NCBI RefSeq assembly: GCF_009391885.1
Contig: NZ_VZII01000009.1
Location: 186,001 to 250,000, forward strand
Direction of reading: 5' to 3'
Length of the DNA: 64,000 nt
Origin: Pseudomonas sp. MN1F
GTDB taxonomy: Bacteria > Pseudomonadota > Gammaproteobacteria > Pseudomonadales > Pseudomonadaceae
Shown: one piece after another, positions 31,201 through 40,127 of the stretch
How positions within the stretch are numbered: the first letter of the stretch is position 1
How the letters are laid out: each line of letters begins with the position of its first letter
Position numbers and translations under genes: made by a program
Notes under the pieces: generated by a model
Databases searched by the model: none
Told to the model about the DNA's origin: nothing
The model's input: the letters and a program-made list of their open reading frames with translations, nothing else

Positions 31201-31601
31201 CTCTGCAGCTCGCCCTGCTGGGTGTTGCGTTCGCTGAGCAGCTGCTCGAGCTGCGGCACGGTCAGGTTGGCATAGCGCTGGGCGACCGGCTGCGGCTTGC
31301 TTTCCTTGAGCTTGGCCAGTTCTTTCTGGTTGTCAGTGGTTTCCTTGGGGGCGCTGGCCAGCTGCTGCTTGAGCGCGGCCAGCTTCTTCTCGCTGTCTTC
31401 CTTGCTGTTGAGCAGGCTCAAGGTCTGCTCGAGCACCTGCTGCAGGGCCTTCTGGTCGGCCTCGGGCAGTTTGCGCTCGGCGATCTTGTCGAGGCTGTTC
31501 TGGATGCTGGCGGTGGTCGGGGCTTCTGCCGCGTTGACCGCGAAAGAAAGGGACAGGCACAACCCCAGCAGGGCTGTGCGAAGGTACACGCGCAGGGACA
31601 T
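28293..31601 (-). CDS. mscK: Large mechanosensitive channel, MscK/KefA type
   Basis: 1,102 residues. A Sec signal (1-24) leads to a long periplasmic coiled-coil rich domain (about 25-470, many Gln/Leu heptads), then about ten membrane helices. The C-terminal MscS core is at about 830-1080: pore helix VAALSVGLGFGMQEIFANFISG, and beta domain VRIGDTITIGNLSGTVSKIRIR with IIVPNKTFITGQLINWS. The length and signal make this MscK-like rather than MscS. It releases ions and solutes on hypo-osmotic shock. It is 35 bases from the antiporter gene on the same strand, so the pair may be cotranscribed. Confidence 0.9.
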   Translation of the reverse strand: MSLRVYLRTALLGLCLSLSFAVNAAEAPTTASIQNSLDKIAERKLPEADQKALQQVLEQTLSLLNSKEDSEKKLAALKQQLASAPKETTDNQKELAKLKESKPQPVAQRYANLTVPQLEQLLSERNTQQGELQRALSEANSLIINSQTRPERAQAEISNNQTRTQQINNSLKSGKDGGKPINADQRNQLIAEQASLNALTLLRRQELAGNGLLQDLGNARHDLLIERAARLEQEIQDLQTLINEKRLAQSQQTVTQQSIEAQKAGGSSLLATESAANLKLSDYLLKSTDRLNELTQQNLRTKQQLDSLTQADQALDEQINVLKGSLLLSKILYKQKQALPHLKLDRDLADQIADLRLYQFEINQQREQMSNPVTYVDKLLANQPQEDVTPQLRKALLEVAITRSDLLERLNRELSALLNESITLQLNQKQLLGTAQGLRNTLDEQMFWIPSNKPLDWDWLRLVPERFPEQVASLPWGSGIKELADGLSQRPLLFLPLLLAIGALLWRRKYLYQRLGKVHQDIGHFRRDSQWHTPQAILINILLAMPVSLGLALCSYALQIDARGQNANLGAALWQLAQAWLVFYTAYRILAPGGVAEIHFRWHKPQVEFLRGWVRRLGTVVLALVGVVAVAEHQPSALADDVLGIGVVLTCYALMAWLLSRLLLSSPAHRDTSLFRRAVGVAFTALPIALFVAVCFGYYYTALKLTDRLIYTLYLLLFWLVIEAAFVRGLSVAARRLAYQRALSKRQAAKEGLDGEVITEEPTLDIEQVNQQSLRLIRLALLGGFIAGLYWVWSDLISVFAYLNNFVLYEYTSGTGAAASMVPISLGDLLGALVIVGITFALAGNLPGLLEVLVLSRLNLAQGSAYATTTLLSYTIVGIGIVSTLSTLGVSWDKLQWLVAALSVGLGFGMQEIFANFISGIMILFERPVRIGDTITIGNLSGTVSKIRIRATTITDFDRKDIIVPNKTFITGQLINWSLTDTVTRVTLKLGIDYGSDLDLVRDLLLKGAHENPRVLKDPEPIVYFLNFGESSLDHELRMHVRDLGDRNPTLDEINRYINREFKAHNIKISVRQVEVFLMDAKGGKQQLIATEQPKPDGTAPA

Positions 31602-31636
31602 AGGCAGACTACTTGTGGATCAGGCAGAAACGGAGT

Positions 31637-33379
31637 TTAGAGGAACAATCCTGGTCCGGGTCGCGTTCCTTCGGGGAATCTGACGCCGACTTTCTGGATC
31701 TTGTTCCCGTCCATGGTCGCCACGGTCCAGATCGTGCCGTGCCATTCGACCTGGTCGCCTACTACTGGAGCGCCTCCGACCTTCTGTCGGATGAACTGCG
31801 CCAGTGGCATTTTCGCGTCCAGGCCGTCCAGTTTGAGGCCATAAAGTGCGGCCACCGCGCCCAGCTCGGCATCGCCTTCGAGCACGAAGTCGCCAAAGAA
31901 GCGCAGGTCCAGGCCACGCTGCGGTGCCTGGCTGAACAGTTTGCCCAGTGCTGGAAGGTTATGTTCGTGGCCGATCACGCAAAGCATGTCGCCGACTTCC
32001 AGTACGGTGCTGCCGGACGGGTGCAGCAGTTGCTCGCCGCGGAACAGCGCGGCGATCCGCGTGCCTTCGGGCATTTTCAGCTCACGCAGGGCGGCGCCGA
32101 TGCACCATTTTTCCGCACCCAGGCGGTAGACGAACAGCTCCCACTCGCTGGTGACGTGCACTTCCAGCGCCGAGCGGGAAATAGGCGCCGGGTCTGGCGG
32201 TACCGTGACTTTCAGCAGCTTGGCCATCCACGGCAGGCTGGTGCCTTGCACCAGCAGCGACACCAGCACGATGAAGAACGCCAGGTTGAAGAACAGCTGG
32301 GCGTCTGGCAGGCCGGCCATCAGCGGGAACACCGCCAGAATGATCGGTACCGCGCCGCGCAGGCCGACCCAGGAGATGAAGCCCTTTTCGCGGCCGTGGA
32401 AGGCCTTGAACGGCAGCAGTGCGGCAACCACCGACAGCGGCCGCGCCACCAGGATCATCCACAGCGCCAGGCCCAGCGCGGGCAGGGCGATCGGCAGCAG
32501 GTCGTGGGGCGTGACCAGCAGCCCCAGCACCAGGAACATGCCGATCTGCGCCAGCCAGGCCATGCCGTCGAGCATGTGCAGGATGCCGTGACGGCTGCGG
32601 ATCGGCTTGTTGCCCAGTACCAGGCCGCACAGGTACACGGCGAGGAAGCCGCTGCCATGCAACGCGTTGGTCAGCGAGAACACCACCAGGCCGCCGGCCA
32701 CCACCAGGATCGGGTACAGGCCACCGGCCAGGTTGATGCGGTTGACCAGTTGCAGCAGCAGCCAGCCGCCGCCCAGGCCCAGCAGGCCGCCGATACCGAA
32801 CTCGCGCAGCAAGTGGCCCAGCAGGCTCCAGTGCAGGCCGGTCTGGCCGCTGGCGATCATGTCGATCAGGGTAACAGTGAGGAACACGGCCATCGGGTCG
32901 TTGCTGCCCGATTCGATTTCCAGGGTGGCGGTCACCCGCTCGTTCAGGCCTTTGCCACCGAGCAGCGAAAACACCGCCGCGGCGTCGGTGGAGCCGACGA
33001 TGGCGCCGATCAGCAGGCCCTGGATCAGGCTCAGGTTGAACAGCCAGGCGGCTACCATGCCGGTGAGCGCGGTGGTGATCATCACGCCGACGGTGGCCAG
33101 CGACAGCGCCGGCCACAGTGCCACGCGGAAGCTCGCCACCCGCGTGCGCAGGCCGCCGTCGAGAAGGATCACGGCCAAGGCCAGGTTGCCCACCAGGTAG
33201 GCGGTCGGGTAGTTGTTGAAGATGATGCCGCCACCATCCACGCCGGCGACCATGCCGACAGCGAGGATGATGACCAGAATAGGGATGCCCAGGCGCGACG
33301 ACAGCGAGCTGACCAGGATACTTGCGCCCACCAGCAATGCGCCGATCAAAAACAGGCTGTTGATGGTGCTTGCATCCAA
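31637..33379 (-). CDS. cvrA: K+(Na+)/H+ antiporter, NhaP2/CvrA type
   Basis: 580 residues. Twelve or so membrane helices of the CPA1 family, with [13 protein letters not shown] and the ion-binding NDPMAVFLT ([10 protein letters not shown]) motif. The C-terminal part has a TrkA-C domain (about 400-480) and a CorC/HlyC-like domain (about 490-575), the NhaP2 layout. The TTG start at 33379 (TTG GAT GCA, preceded by CGGAG) gives exactly the expected [16 protein letters not shown] beginning; an in-frame upstream ATG at 33445 would add unrelated residues. It exports K+ for cytoplasmic ion homeostasis. Transcribed toward mscK. Confidence 0.9.
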   Translation of the reverse strand: MDASTINSLFLIGALLVGASILVSSLSSRLGIPILVIILAVGMVAGVDGGGIIFNNYPTAYLVGNLALAVILLDGGLRTRVASFRVALWPALSLATVGVMITTALTGMVAAWLFNLSLIQGLLIGAIVGSTDAAAVFSLLGGKGLNERVTATLEIESGSNDPMAVFLTVTLIDMIASGQTGLHWSLLGHLLREFGIGGLLGLGGGWLLLQLVNRINLAGGLYPILVVAGGLVVFSLTNALHGSGFLAVYLCGLVLGNKPIRSRHGILHMLDGMAWLAQIGMFLVLGLLVTPHDLLPIALPALGLALWMILVARPLSVVAALLPFKAFHGREKGFISWVGLRGAVPIILAVFPLMAGLPDAQLFFNLAFFIVLVSLLVQGTSLPWMAKLLKVTVPPDPAPISRSALEVHVTSEWELFVYRLGAEKWCIGAALRELKMPEGTRIAALFRGEQLLHPSGSTVLEVGDMLCVIGHEHNLPALGKLFSQAPQRGLDLRFFGDFVLEGDAELGAVAALYGLKLDGLDAKMPLAQFIRQKVGGAPVVGDQVEWHGTIWTVATMDGNKIQKVGVRFPEGTRPGPGLFL

Positions 33380-33495
33380 AGGCAGGTACTCCGGGATATC
33401 GCGGGAAGGGGGCTTGGCTCCTTGACTTGGCAAGTCGCGTGCCAACTGATTCTAACCTGATGAATTGGCAGGCTGTAAAGCGTTTCTGCAGATGT

Positions 33496-33525
33496 GCAAA
33501 AGGCACCGCGGAGGGTGCCTTTTGC
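33496..33525. terminator. Bidirectional terminator after betA
   Basis: Perfect 12-bp inverted repeat GCAAAAGGCACC (33496-33507) / GGTGCCTTTTGC (33514-33525), six-base loop with A and T tracts in the stem ends. It lies about 55 bases beyond the end of betA and would stop the bet transcript on the minus strand. Confidence 0.75.
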
Positions 33526-33540
33526 AGTGTTGTCTGGGTG

Positions 33541-33572
33541 GGCCTCTTCGCGGGCTTGCCCGCGAAGAGGCC
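33541..33572. repeat. REP-like palindrome
   Basis: GGCCTCTTCGCGGGC (33541-33555) and GCCCGCGAAGAGGCC (33558-33572) form a perfect 15-bp stem with a TT centre. The sequence is of the P. putida REP type and sits between betA (9 bases away) and the terminator. Confidence 0.7.
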
Positions 33573-33581
33573 AGGGCAGGC

Positions 33582-35279
33582 TTACGCCTGCTTCACCTCA
33601 CGCATTGGCTTGCCCTTCACCGGTGCACCGTTGGCCACGTAGTACTTGGCGGTGCTGCGCGGCAGCGGCTTGCGGTTGCGGATCTTGTCCGAGATCTTCT
33701 CGGCGATCATGATCGTGGTGGCGTTGAGGTTGCCGGTGATGATGATCGGCATGATCGACGCATCGACCACACGCAGGCCCTGCATGCCGTGTACACGGCC
33801 TTCACCGTCGACCACTGCCATGTCGTCGGTGCCCATCTTGCACGAGCAGGACGGGTGGAAGGCGGTTTCGGCGTGCTCGCGGATGAACTTGTCCAGTTCC
33901 TCGTCGGTCTGCACGTGCTCGCCCGGGCTGATTTCGCGACCGCGGTAAGGGTCCAGCGCCGGCTGGGCCATGATTTCGCGGGTCAGGCGGATGCCGTCAC
34001 GGAACTCTTGCCAGTCCTGCTCGGTGGCCATGTAGTTGAACAGGATGCTCGGGTGCTGGCGCGGGTCCTTCGACTTGGCCTGGATGCGGCCACGGCTTGG
34101 CGAACGCATCGAGCCCATGTGCGCCTGGAAACCGTGTTCCTTCACGCCGTTGGAGCCGTTGTAGTTAATGGCGACCGGCAGGAAGTGGTACTGGATGTTC
34201 GGCCACTCGAACTCAGGGCGGGTACGGATGAAGCCACCGGCCTCGAACTGGTTGCTGGCGCCGATACCGGTACCGTTGAACATCCACTCGGCACCGATGG
34301 CCGGCTGGTTCCACCACAGCAGCGATGGGTACAGCGACACGGGCTGGGTGCAGGCGTACTGCAGGTACAGCTCAAGGTGGTCCTGCAGGTTTTCGCCGAC
34401 GCCCGGCAGGTCGTGCACGACCGGGATGTCGAGGCTTTCCAGCAGGGCGCGCGGGCCAACGCCGGAACGCTGCAGCAGCTGCGGCGAAGCAATGGCGCCG
34501 GAGCTGACGATCACTTCCTTGCGGGCACGGGCTTCGACGCGCTCTTCGCTGTCGCCGACCAGGTAGGTCACGCCAACAGCACGCTTGCCGTCGAACAGCA
34601 CGCGGTCAGTCAGGGCATGGGTGACGATGGTCAGGTTCGGGCGCTTCTTGGCCTGGTCCAGGTAGCCACGGGCGGTGCTGGAACGGCGGCCTTGCTTGGT
34701 CACGGTGCGGTCCATCGGACCGAAGCCTTCCTGCTGGTAGCCGTTGAGGTCTTCGGTGCGTGGGTAGCCAGCTTGCACGCCGGCTTCGACCATGGCATGG
34801 AACAGCGGGTTGTTACCGGCCTTAGGCGTAGTCACGCTGACCGGGCCTTCGCCGCCGTGGTAGTCGTTGGGGCCGATGTCGCGGGTTTCAGCCTTGCGGA
34901 AGTACGGCAGGCAGTCCAGGTAGCTCCAGTCATCCAGGCCTGGCAGCTTCGCCCAGCCGTCGAAGTCCATGGCGTTGCCGCGGATGTAGCACATGCCGTT
35001 GATCAGCGACGAGCCACCCAGGCCCTTGCCGCGGCCACACTCCATGCGGCGGCCGTCCATGTGTGGCTCCGGGTCGGTCTCGTAGGCCCAGTTGTAGCGG
35101 CGACCCTGCAGCGGGAAGGCCAGGGCGGCCGGCATCTGGGTGCGGAAGTCGAAGCGGTAGTCGGGGCCACCGGCTTCCAGCAGCAGTACGCTGACGCCGG
35201 CGTCTTCGGTCAGGCGGGTCGCCAGGGTGTTACCGGCGGAGCCGGCACCGACGATGATGTAATCGAATTCTTGGGACAT
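33582..35279 (-). CDS. betA: Choline dehydrogenase
   Basis: 565 residues; GMC oxidoreductase that oxidises choline to betaine aldehyde, membrane-associated and FAD-dependent. The FAD motif [18 protein letters not shown] starts at residue 6, and the GMC signatures are [16 protein letters not shown] near 85 and [15 protein letters not shown] around 258. The catalytic His region is HPSCSCKMG near 470. ATG 35279 follows betB on the same strand with 78 bases between; this gap holds a small G/C-rich hairpin. Last gene of the betI-betB-betA unit. Confidence 0.97.
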   Translation of the reverse strand: MSQEFDYIIVGAGSAGNTLATRLTEDAGVSVLLLEAGGPDYRFDFRTQMPAALAFPLQGRRYNWAYETDPEPHMDGRRMECGRGKGLGGSSLINGMCYIRGNAMDFDGWAKLPGLDDWSYLDCLPYFRKAETRDIGPNDYHGGEGPVSVTTPKAGNNPLFHAMVEAGVQAGYPRTEDLNGYQQEGFGPMDRTVTKQGRRSSTARGYLDQAKKRPNLTIVTHALTDRVLFDGKRAVGVTYLVGDSEERVEARARKEVIVSSGAIASPQLLQRSGVGPRALLESLDIPVVHDLPGVGENLQDHLELYLQYACTQPVSLYPSLLWWNQPAIGAEWMFNGTGIGASNQFEAGGFIRTRPEFEWPNIQYHFLPVAINYNGSNGVKEHGFQAHMGSMRSPSRGRIQAKSKDPRQHPSILFNYMATEQDWQEFRDGIRLTREIMAQPALDPYRGREISPGEHVQTDEELDKFIREHAETAFHPSCSCKMGTDDMAVVDGEGRVHGMQGLRVVDASIMPIIITGNLNATTIMIAEKISDKIRNRKPLPRSTAKYYVANGAPVKGKPMREVKQA

Positions 35280-35357
35280 GAAAGTACCCTCGTGTTGGCG
35301 GTGGTCAGGGAGCGGAAACGCCCGTGCGCAGTGGCACGGGCGTGGCGGGACTGGGCC

Positions 35358-36830
35358 TTAGAAGACCGAGTTGTAGCCGCCCAGCTCGACCTGGACCGAC
35401 TTGATGCGAGTGTATTGAGCCAGCGAGCTGACGCCGTTCTCACGGCCGACACCCGACTGCTTGTAGCCGCCAACCGGCATTTCGGCTGGCGATTCGCCCC
35501 AGGCATTGATCCAGCAGATACCGGCTTCCAGCTGGTGGATGATGCGGTGGGCGCGGGAGATGTCATTGGTGCAGACACCGGCGGCCAGGCCGTAGTCGGT
35601 GTCGTTGGCACGGCGGATGACTTCTTCTTCGGTTTCGTAGGTGAGGATGCTCATCACCGGGCCGAAGATCTCTTCCTTGACGATGGTCATGTCGTCGCTG
35701 CAGTCGGTGAACACGGTCGGGGCCACGAAGGCACCGTTGGCGAAATCACCGGCAGTCAGGCGCTCGCCGCCGCACAGCACGCGGGCACCTTCTTCCTTGC
35801 CTTTGGCGATGTAGCCGAGCACGCTTTCCATGTGCTGGAAGCTGACCAGCGGGCCGAAGTTGGTGTTCTCGTCTTCCGGGTTGCCAACGCGAATGCGGGC
35901 AACGCGCTCGGCGATCTTGGCTTCAAAGGCCGCCTTCATTTCAGCCGGGATGAACACGCGGGTGCCGTTGGTGCAGACCTGGCCGGAGCTGTAGAAGTTG
36001 GCCATCATGGCGATGTCGGCGGCCTTGTCCAGGTCGGCGTCGGCGCAGATGATCAGTGGCGACTTGCCGCCCAGCTCCATGGTGACTTCCTTGAGCGACG
36101 AGCTCGAGGCGCTGGCCATGACCTTCTTGCCGGTGGTGGTGCCGCCGGTGAAGGAGACTTTCTCGATGCGTGGGTGCTCGGTCAGCCAAGTGCCGACTTC
36201 GCGGCCGCTGCCGGTCAGGACGTTGAACACGCCGTTCGGCAGGCCGGCTTCGGTGTAGATCTCGGCCAGTTTCAGGGTGGTCAGCGAAGTGACTTCCGAC
36301 GGCTTGAAGATCATCGCATTGCCAGCGGCCAGGGCTGGGGCGGATTTCCACAGGGCGATCTGGATCGGGTAGTTCCACGCGCCGATACCGACGGTCACGC
36401 CCAGCGGCTCGCGGCGGGTGTAGACGAAGGACGATTCGCGCAGCGGGATCTGCTCGCCTTCGATGGCCGGTACCAGGCCGGCGTAGTATTCCAGCACGTC
36501 GGCGCCGGTGACGATGTCGACGTAGCGGGTTTCCGAGTACGACTTGCCGGTGTCCAGGGTTTCCAGCATGGCCAGTTCATCGTTGCGCTCGCGCAGGATG
36601 TCGACGGCGCGACGCAGGATGCGCGAACGCTGCATGGCGGTCATCGCGGCCCAGACTTTCTGGCCGCGCTCGGCGCTTTCCACAGCCTTCTCGACATCGG
36701 CCTGGGTGGCACGTTGCACGTGGGCGAGGACTTCGCCGGTAGCCGGGTTGATGGCTTCGAAGGTGGCATCGCTGCCAGCGTCGACGTAAGCACCATCAAT
36801 GTAGAGTTTTTGCGTTCCGAAACGGGCCAT
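35358..36830 (-). CDS. betB: Betaine aldehyde dehydrogenase
   Basis: 490 residues; oxidises betaine aldehyde to glycine betaine with NAD(P)+. Key sequences are [11 protein letters not shown] near 155, the catalytic Glu in TMELGGKSP (about 252) and catalytic Cys in [15 protein letters not shown] (about 286). ATG 36830 ([13 protein letters not shown]) is the family start and is preceded by GAGGACACT; the frame is open further upstream into betI but without homology. It sits between betI and betA in the normal Pseudomonas order. Confidence 0.97.
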   Translation of the reverse strand: MARFGTQKLYIDGAYVDAGSDATFEAINPATGEVLAHVQRATQADVEKAVESAERGQKVWAAMTAMQRSRILRRAVDILRERNDELAMLETLDTGKSYSETRYVDIVTGADVLEYYAGLVPAIEGEQIPLRESSFVYTRREPLGVTVGIGAWNYPIQIALWKSAPALAAGNAMIFKPSEVTSLTTLKLAEIYTEAGLPNGVFNVLTGSGREVGTWLTEHPRIEKVSFTGGTTTGKKVMASASSSSLKEVTMELGGKSPLIICADADLDKAADIAMMANFYSSGQVCTNGTRVFIPAEMKAAFEAKIAERVARIRVGNPEDENTNFGPLVSFQHMESVLGYIAKGKEEGARVLCGGERLTAGDFANGAFVAPTVFTDCSDDMTIVKEEIFGPVMSILTYETEEEVIRRANDTDYGLAAGVCTNDISRAHRIIHQLEAGICWINAWGESPAEMPVGGYKQSGVGRENGVSSLAQYTRIKSVQVELGGYNSVF

Positions 36831-36867
36831 AGTGTCCTCGCAAGTGCAGTGTGTGGTTGGCTGCGCG

Positions 36868-37524
36868 TCACGCTCCTGCCGGGTGGGCAAGGGCCGTGCG
36901 TGCTTGATCAGCGGCCTGGTCGTTGGTGTCCAGGGTGTGCTGTTTAGCCAGTTGTAGATCCATGTATTCGTATGCAATCCGTATCGCCTGGTCGGTGTCG
37001 AATGCATCTCCCGACAGGGCACCCCGCAGCCACAGGCCATCGATCAGGGCCGCCAGGCCGCGGGCGGCCTTGCGCGCATGGTAGAGCGGCAGGGCGCGGC
37101 GGAACTGGCAGCACAGGTTGGAATACAGGCGGTGATCATTGATCCGCTGCAACCTGTGCAAATCGGGCTGGTGCATGCTGGAAGCCCAGAAGGCCAACCA
37201 GGTTTTCATTGCCGGGCCGTTCACCTGGCTGGCATCGAAGTTGCCCTCGATGATCACTTTCAGGTGGGCGCGCGGGCTGTCGTCCGTCAGGGCCTGGCGA
37301 CGTGCTCTAACGCCTTCGTTGAGCATGTTCATGATGTAACCCATCGTCGCTGCAATCAGGCCGTTCTTGTCCCGAAAGTAGTGACTGATGATGCCGTTCG
37401 ACACACCGGCCAAACGGGCAATCAGCGCAATGCTGGCGTCACCCAGTCCGACCTGATCGACCGCCTGCAACGTGGCTTCGATCAACTGCTGGCGGCGGAT
37501 GGGTTGCATACCGACCTTGGGCAT
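36868..37524 (-). CDS. betI: TetR-family repressor BetI
   Basis: 218 residues. N-terminal TetR HTH (about 10-55: [17 protein letters not shown] then [19 protein letters not shown]), followed by the BetI ligand domain ([24 protein letters not shown]). It represses the bet genes until choline is present. The C-terminus is about 20 residues longer than the usual 195-200, ending [19 protein letters not shown] perfect 20-bp palindrome lies about 70 bases upstream of its start codon, between it and betT, and is presumably its operator. Confidence 0.93.
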   Translation of the reverse strand: MPKVGMQPIRRQQLIEATLQAVDQVGLGDASIALIARLAGVSNGIISHYFRDKNGLIAATMGYIMNMLNEGVRARRQALTDDSPRAHLKVIIEGNFDASQVNGPAMKTWLAFWASSMHQPDLHRLQRINDHRLYSNLCCQFRRALPLYHARKAARGLAALIDGLWLRGALSGDAFDTDQAIRIAYEYMDLQLAKQHTLDTNDQAADQARTALAHPAGA

Positions 37525-37593
37525 CTTGCTATCTCCTCAGGCCTGCGAGCAGACGACAGGCGGCTGACTCGGCGAAGGCCAGTCTATTTTGTT

Positions 37594-37613
37594 TTGATTG
37601 AACGTTCAATCAA
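37594..37613. promoter_or_regulatory. BetI operator (20-bp perfect palindrome)
   Basis: TTGATTGAAC immediately followed by its exact reverse complement GTTCAATCAA, 70-90 bases upstream of betI and about 390 bases upstream of betT. TTGAAC-GTTCAA-type palindromes containing TTGATTGAACGTTCAATCAA are typical TetR/BetI binding sites. The same site could control both divergent units. Confidence 0.85.
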
Positions 37614-38002
37614 TAAAGAATAAGCTCTGCGACAATTTGTGCCATTGACAGCTTTTCAGGCCGTCGAGAAGGCACCGATTGACACCCCAGGAAATCGCGT
37701 AACCCCCGGAATACAAGGCGTTGACGGGCATGAGCGATGCGAGATGCAGATTCTGCCGTACGGTCACTGGCCCTGCGACAGGCCCTTGGAGCGGGCGGGG
37801 TGATCTGTGACGAATGCGCGCACCTCCGTGGAGGCGTGGCATTTTTCAGCAGGCCACCTGTCTGTTTTTTTGCAACGTATCGATTCGGGATCACGGTTTC
37901 CAGGGTGCTTTTATAACACCTGATGCAGTGGCGGAATTCCACCAATTGCTCGGGAAAAGACTGATTAGCCTCCAAAGCCGTACTGCCCGGAGCATTCGTG
38001 CA
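37614..38002 (+). other. Long leader between the bet operator and betT
   Basis: About 390 bases between the BetI operator and the betT start. The frame of betT is open back to ATG 37814, but the residues are not transporter-like and no good ribosome site precedes it. No gene or strong hairpin was found, so it reads as the betT promoter and a long untranslated leader. Confidence 0.4.
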
Positions 38003-40006
38003 ATGAGTTCTGCCTCACTTACCAAGCCCCCCGCCGAGAGGGTCCGGGTCAACCGCGTGGTGTTCTTCACCTCCGCGCTGATGATCCTCGTTCTGACTGC
38101 CTTGTTGATCGCTGTACCCGAAGCCGCCGGCCAGGTGCTGGGCGTGGCCCAGAAATGGCTGACGCGCACCTTCGGCTGGTACTACATGCTGGTGATCGGC
38201 GGCTACCTGCTGTTCGTCATCTACCTGGCCTTTTCCGACTACGGCAAGCTCAAGCTTGGCGGCAAGGACGACCAGCCTGACTTCAGCTACGGCGCCTGGG
38301 CCGGCATGCTGTTCTCCTCCGGTATCGGCATTTCGCTGCTGTACTTCGGCGCGTCCGAGCCGCTGGACCACTACTTCAATCCACCGGAAGGCACCTCTGC
38401 CAGCCTCGACGCGGCGCGCCAGGGCCTGCAGCTGACCTTCCTGCACTGGGGCCTGCATGGCTGGGCGATCTACGCCCTGGTCGGCTTGGCCGTGGGTTAC
38501 TTCGCCTACCGTCACAATCAGCCGTTGGCCCTGCGCTCGGCGTTGTACCCGCTGGTGGGTGAGCGCTGGGTCAAAGGCGCTGCGGGCAATGCCGTGGACA
38601 TCTTCGGCATGTTCGTCACCCTGTTGGGCCTGGTGACCAACCTGGGCATTGGTTCGATGCAGGTGTCCTCCGGCCTGGAATACCTGTTCGGCATGGACCA
38701 CAGCAAGACCAACCTGCTGGTGGTGATCCTGGTCATGGCTGGCGTGGCCACCGTGGCGGCGGTATCGGGTGTAGAGAACGGCATTCGTCGCCTGTCCAAC
38801 CTGAATATCGTGCTGTTCAGCGGCCTGCTGATCTTCGTCCTGCTGGGCGGCGAAACCTTGCACCTGCTCAACGGCTTCGTGCAGAACATCGGTGACTACC
38901 TCAACGGCATCGTGCTGAAGACCTTCGACCTCTATGTATACGAAGGCGAAGCCGGCAAGTCCGAGCGCTGGCTGGGCCTGTGGACCGTGTTCTACTGGGC
39001 CTGGTGGATCTCCTGGGGCCCGTTCGTCGGCATGTTCATTGCCCGTATCTCCAAGGGCCGCACCGTGCGCCAGCTGGTCAGCGGCGTGCTGCTGATCCCG
39101 CTGGGCTTCACCCTGGCCTGGCTGTCGATCTTTGGCAATACCGCGCTGGACCTGGTGATCAACCAGGGCGCCGTGGAGCTGGGCAAGACAGCGCTGGAGC
39201 AGCCGTCGATGTCGATCTACCAGCTGCTGGAATACTTCCCGGCGACCAAGATCGTGATCGGTGTGGCGGTGTTCGTCGGCTTCGTGCTGTTCCTCACCCC
39301 GGCCGACTCGGGCGCGGTGATGATGGCCAACCTGTCGTGCAAAGGCGGCAAGGTCGACGAAGACGCCCCGCACTGGATGGTGGTGTTCTGGTCGGTGGTC
39401 ATCACCCTGGTCACCATCGGCCTGCTGTTCGCCGGTAACTTCGAAGCCATGCAGACCATGGTGGTGCTGGCGGGCCTGCCGTTCTCGGTGGTGCTGGTGC
39501 TGTTCATGTTCGGCCTGTACAAAGCCATGAAGCAGGACGTGGCGGTCGAGCAGGAGCGCGCCGAACTGGCCGCCCGTGGCCGTCGCGGCTTCACCGAGCG
39601 CCTGAGCCAGCTGGACCTGCAGCCGACCCAGGCCGTGGTGCAGCGCTTCATGGACAAGCACGTCAGCCCGGCGCTCAAGGAAGCCGCCGCGCAGTTGCAG
39701 ACCCTGGGCTTCGAGGTGGAAACCCGTGTTGGCCAGTCGCGCAACATGATGGGCCTGCGGGTGATGATGGACGAGGGCAACCCGTTCGTTTACGAAGTGA
39801 GCCTGGACGGCTACATGGCCGCGCCGAGCGAGGCGCCGGTAGAGGGTGAGCCGGAAGTGCGTCAGCGCTTCTACCGTGCCGAGGTGTATCTGCATGATGG
39901 CAGCCAGGAGTACGACCTGATGGGCTTTGCGCCGGAGCAGATCGTGCGTGATGTGCTGGATCAGTTCGAAAGCCACCGCCAGTTGCTGGGGCGTGTGTAC
40001 AGCTGA
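38003..40006 (+). CDS. betT: BCCT-family choline transporter BetT
   Basis: 667 residues with twelve membrane helices (about 15-510), carrying the BCCT signature WWISWGPFVGMFIARISKGR and GMLFSSGIGISLLYFGASEP. A C-terminal cytoplasmic extension of about 150 residues is typical of the osmosensing BetT subgroup. It imports choline by proton symport, supplying BetA/BetB for betaine production. ATG 38003 (MSSASLTKPP) has CGGAG ten bases upstream and is used rather than the upstream ATG 37814. It is divergent from betI and followed by a strong terminator. Confidence 0.93.
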   Translation: MSSASLTKPPAERVRVNRVVFFTSALMILVLTALLIAVPEAAGQVLGVAQKWLTRTFGWYYMLVIGGYLLFVIYLAFSDYGKLKLGGKDDQPDFSYGAWAGMLFSSGIGISLLYFGASEPLDHYFNPPEGTSASLDAARQGLQLTFLHWGLHGWAIYALVGLAVGYFAYRHNQPLALRSALYPLVGERWVKGAAGNAVDIFGMFVTLLGLVTNLGIGSMQVSSGLEYLFGMDHSKTNLLVVILVMAGVATVAAVSGVENGIRRLSNLNIVLFSGLLIFVLLGGETLHLLNGFVQNIGDYLNGIVLKTFDLYVYEGEAGKSERWLGLWTVFYWAWWISWGPFVGMFIARISKGRTVRQLVSGVLLIPLGFTLAWLSIFGNTALDLVINQGAVELGKTALEQPSMSIYQLLEYFPATKIVIGVAVFVGFVLFLTPADSGAVMMANLSCKGGKVDEDAPHWMVVFWSVVITLVTIGLLFAGNFEAMQTMVVLAGLPFSVVLVLFMFGLYKAMKQDVAVEQERAELAARGRRGFTERLSQLDLQPTQAVVQRFMDKHVSPALKEAAAQLQTLGFEVETRVGQSRNMMGLRVMMDEGNPFVYEVSLDGYMAAPSEAPVEGEPEVRQRFYRAEVYLHDGSQEYDLMGFAPEQIVRDVLDQFESHRQLLGRVYS

Positions 40007-40022
40007 GGCTGATGCATTGAAG

Positions 40023-40058
40023 AAAAGGCCTTGCCCGACAGAGCAAGGCCTTTTTTTT
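40023..40058 (+). terminator. Rho-independent terminator after betT
   Basis: Stem AAAAGGCCTTGC (40023-40034) / GCAAGGCCTTTT (40043-40054) with an eight-base loop, ending in a run of eight T. Seventeen bases after the betT stop. Confidence 0.93.
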
Positions 40059-40127
40059 AGCAATATGTAGTGCGGGTATCGGGCCTGATTGCCGCAGCCT
40101 ACCGTTTTTAAGGCGGAGGTACCCAGC

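Noticed and set aside
30600..31560. Possible separate gene in the mscK coiled-coil region
   Set aside because: The region is continuous with the channel frame and is the typical periplasmic coiled coil of MscK.
33465..36947. 1,160-residue plus-strand frame across betA and betB
   Set aside because: Shadow of two strongly recognised minus-strand genes; sequence is repetitive Gly/Val/Ala/His without family pattern.
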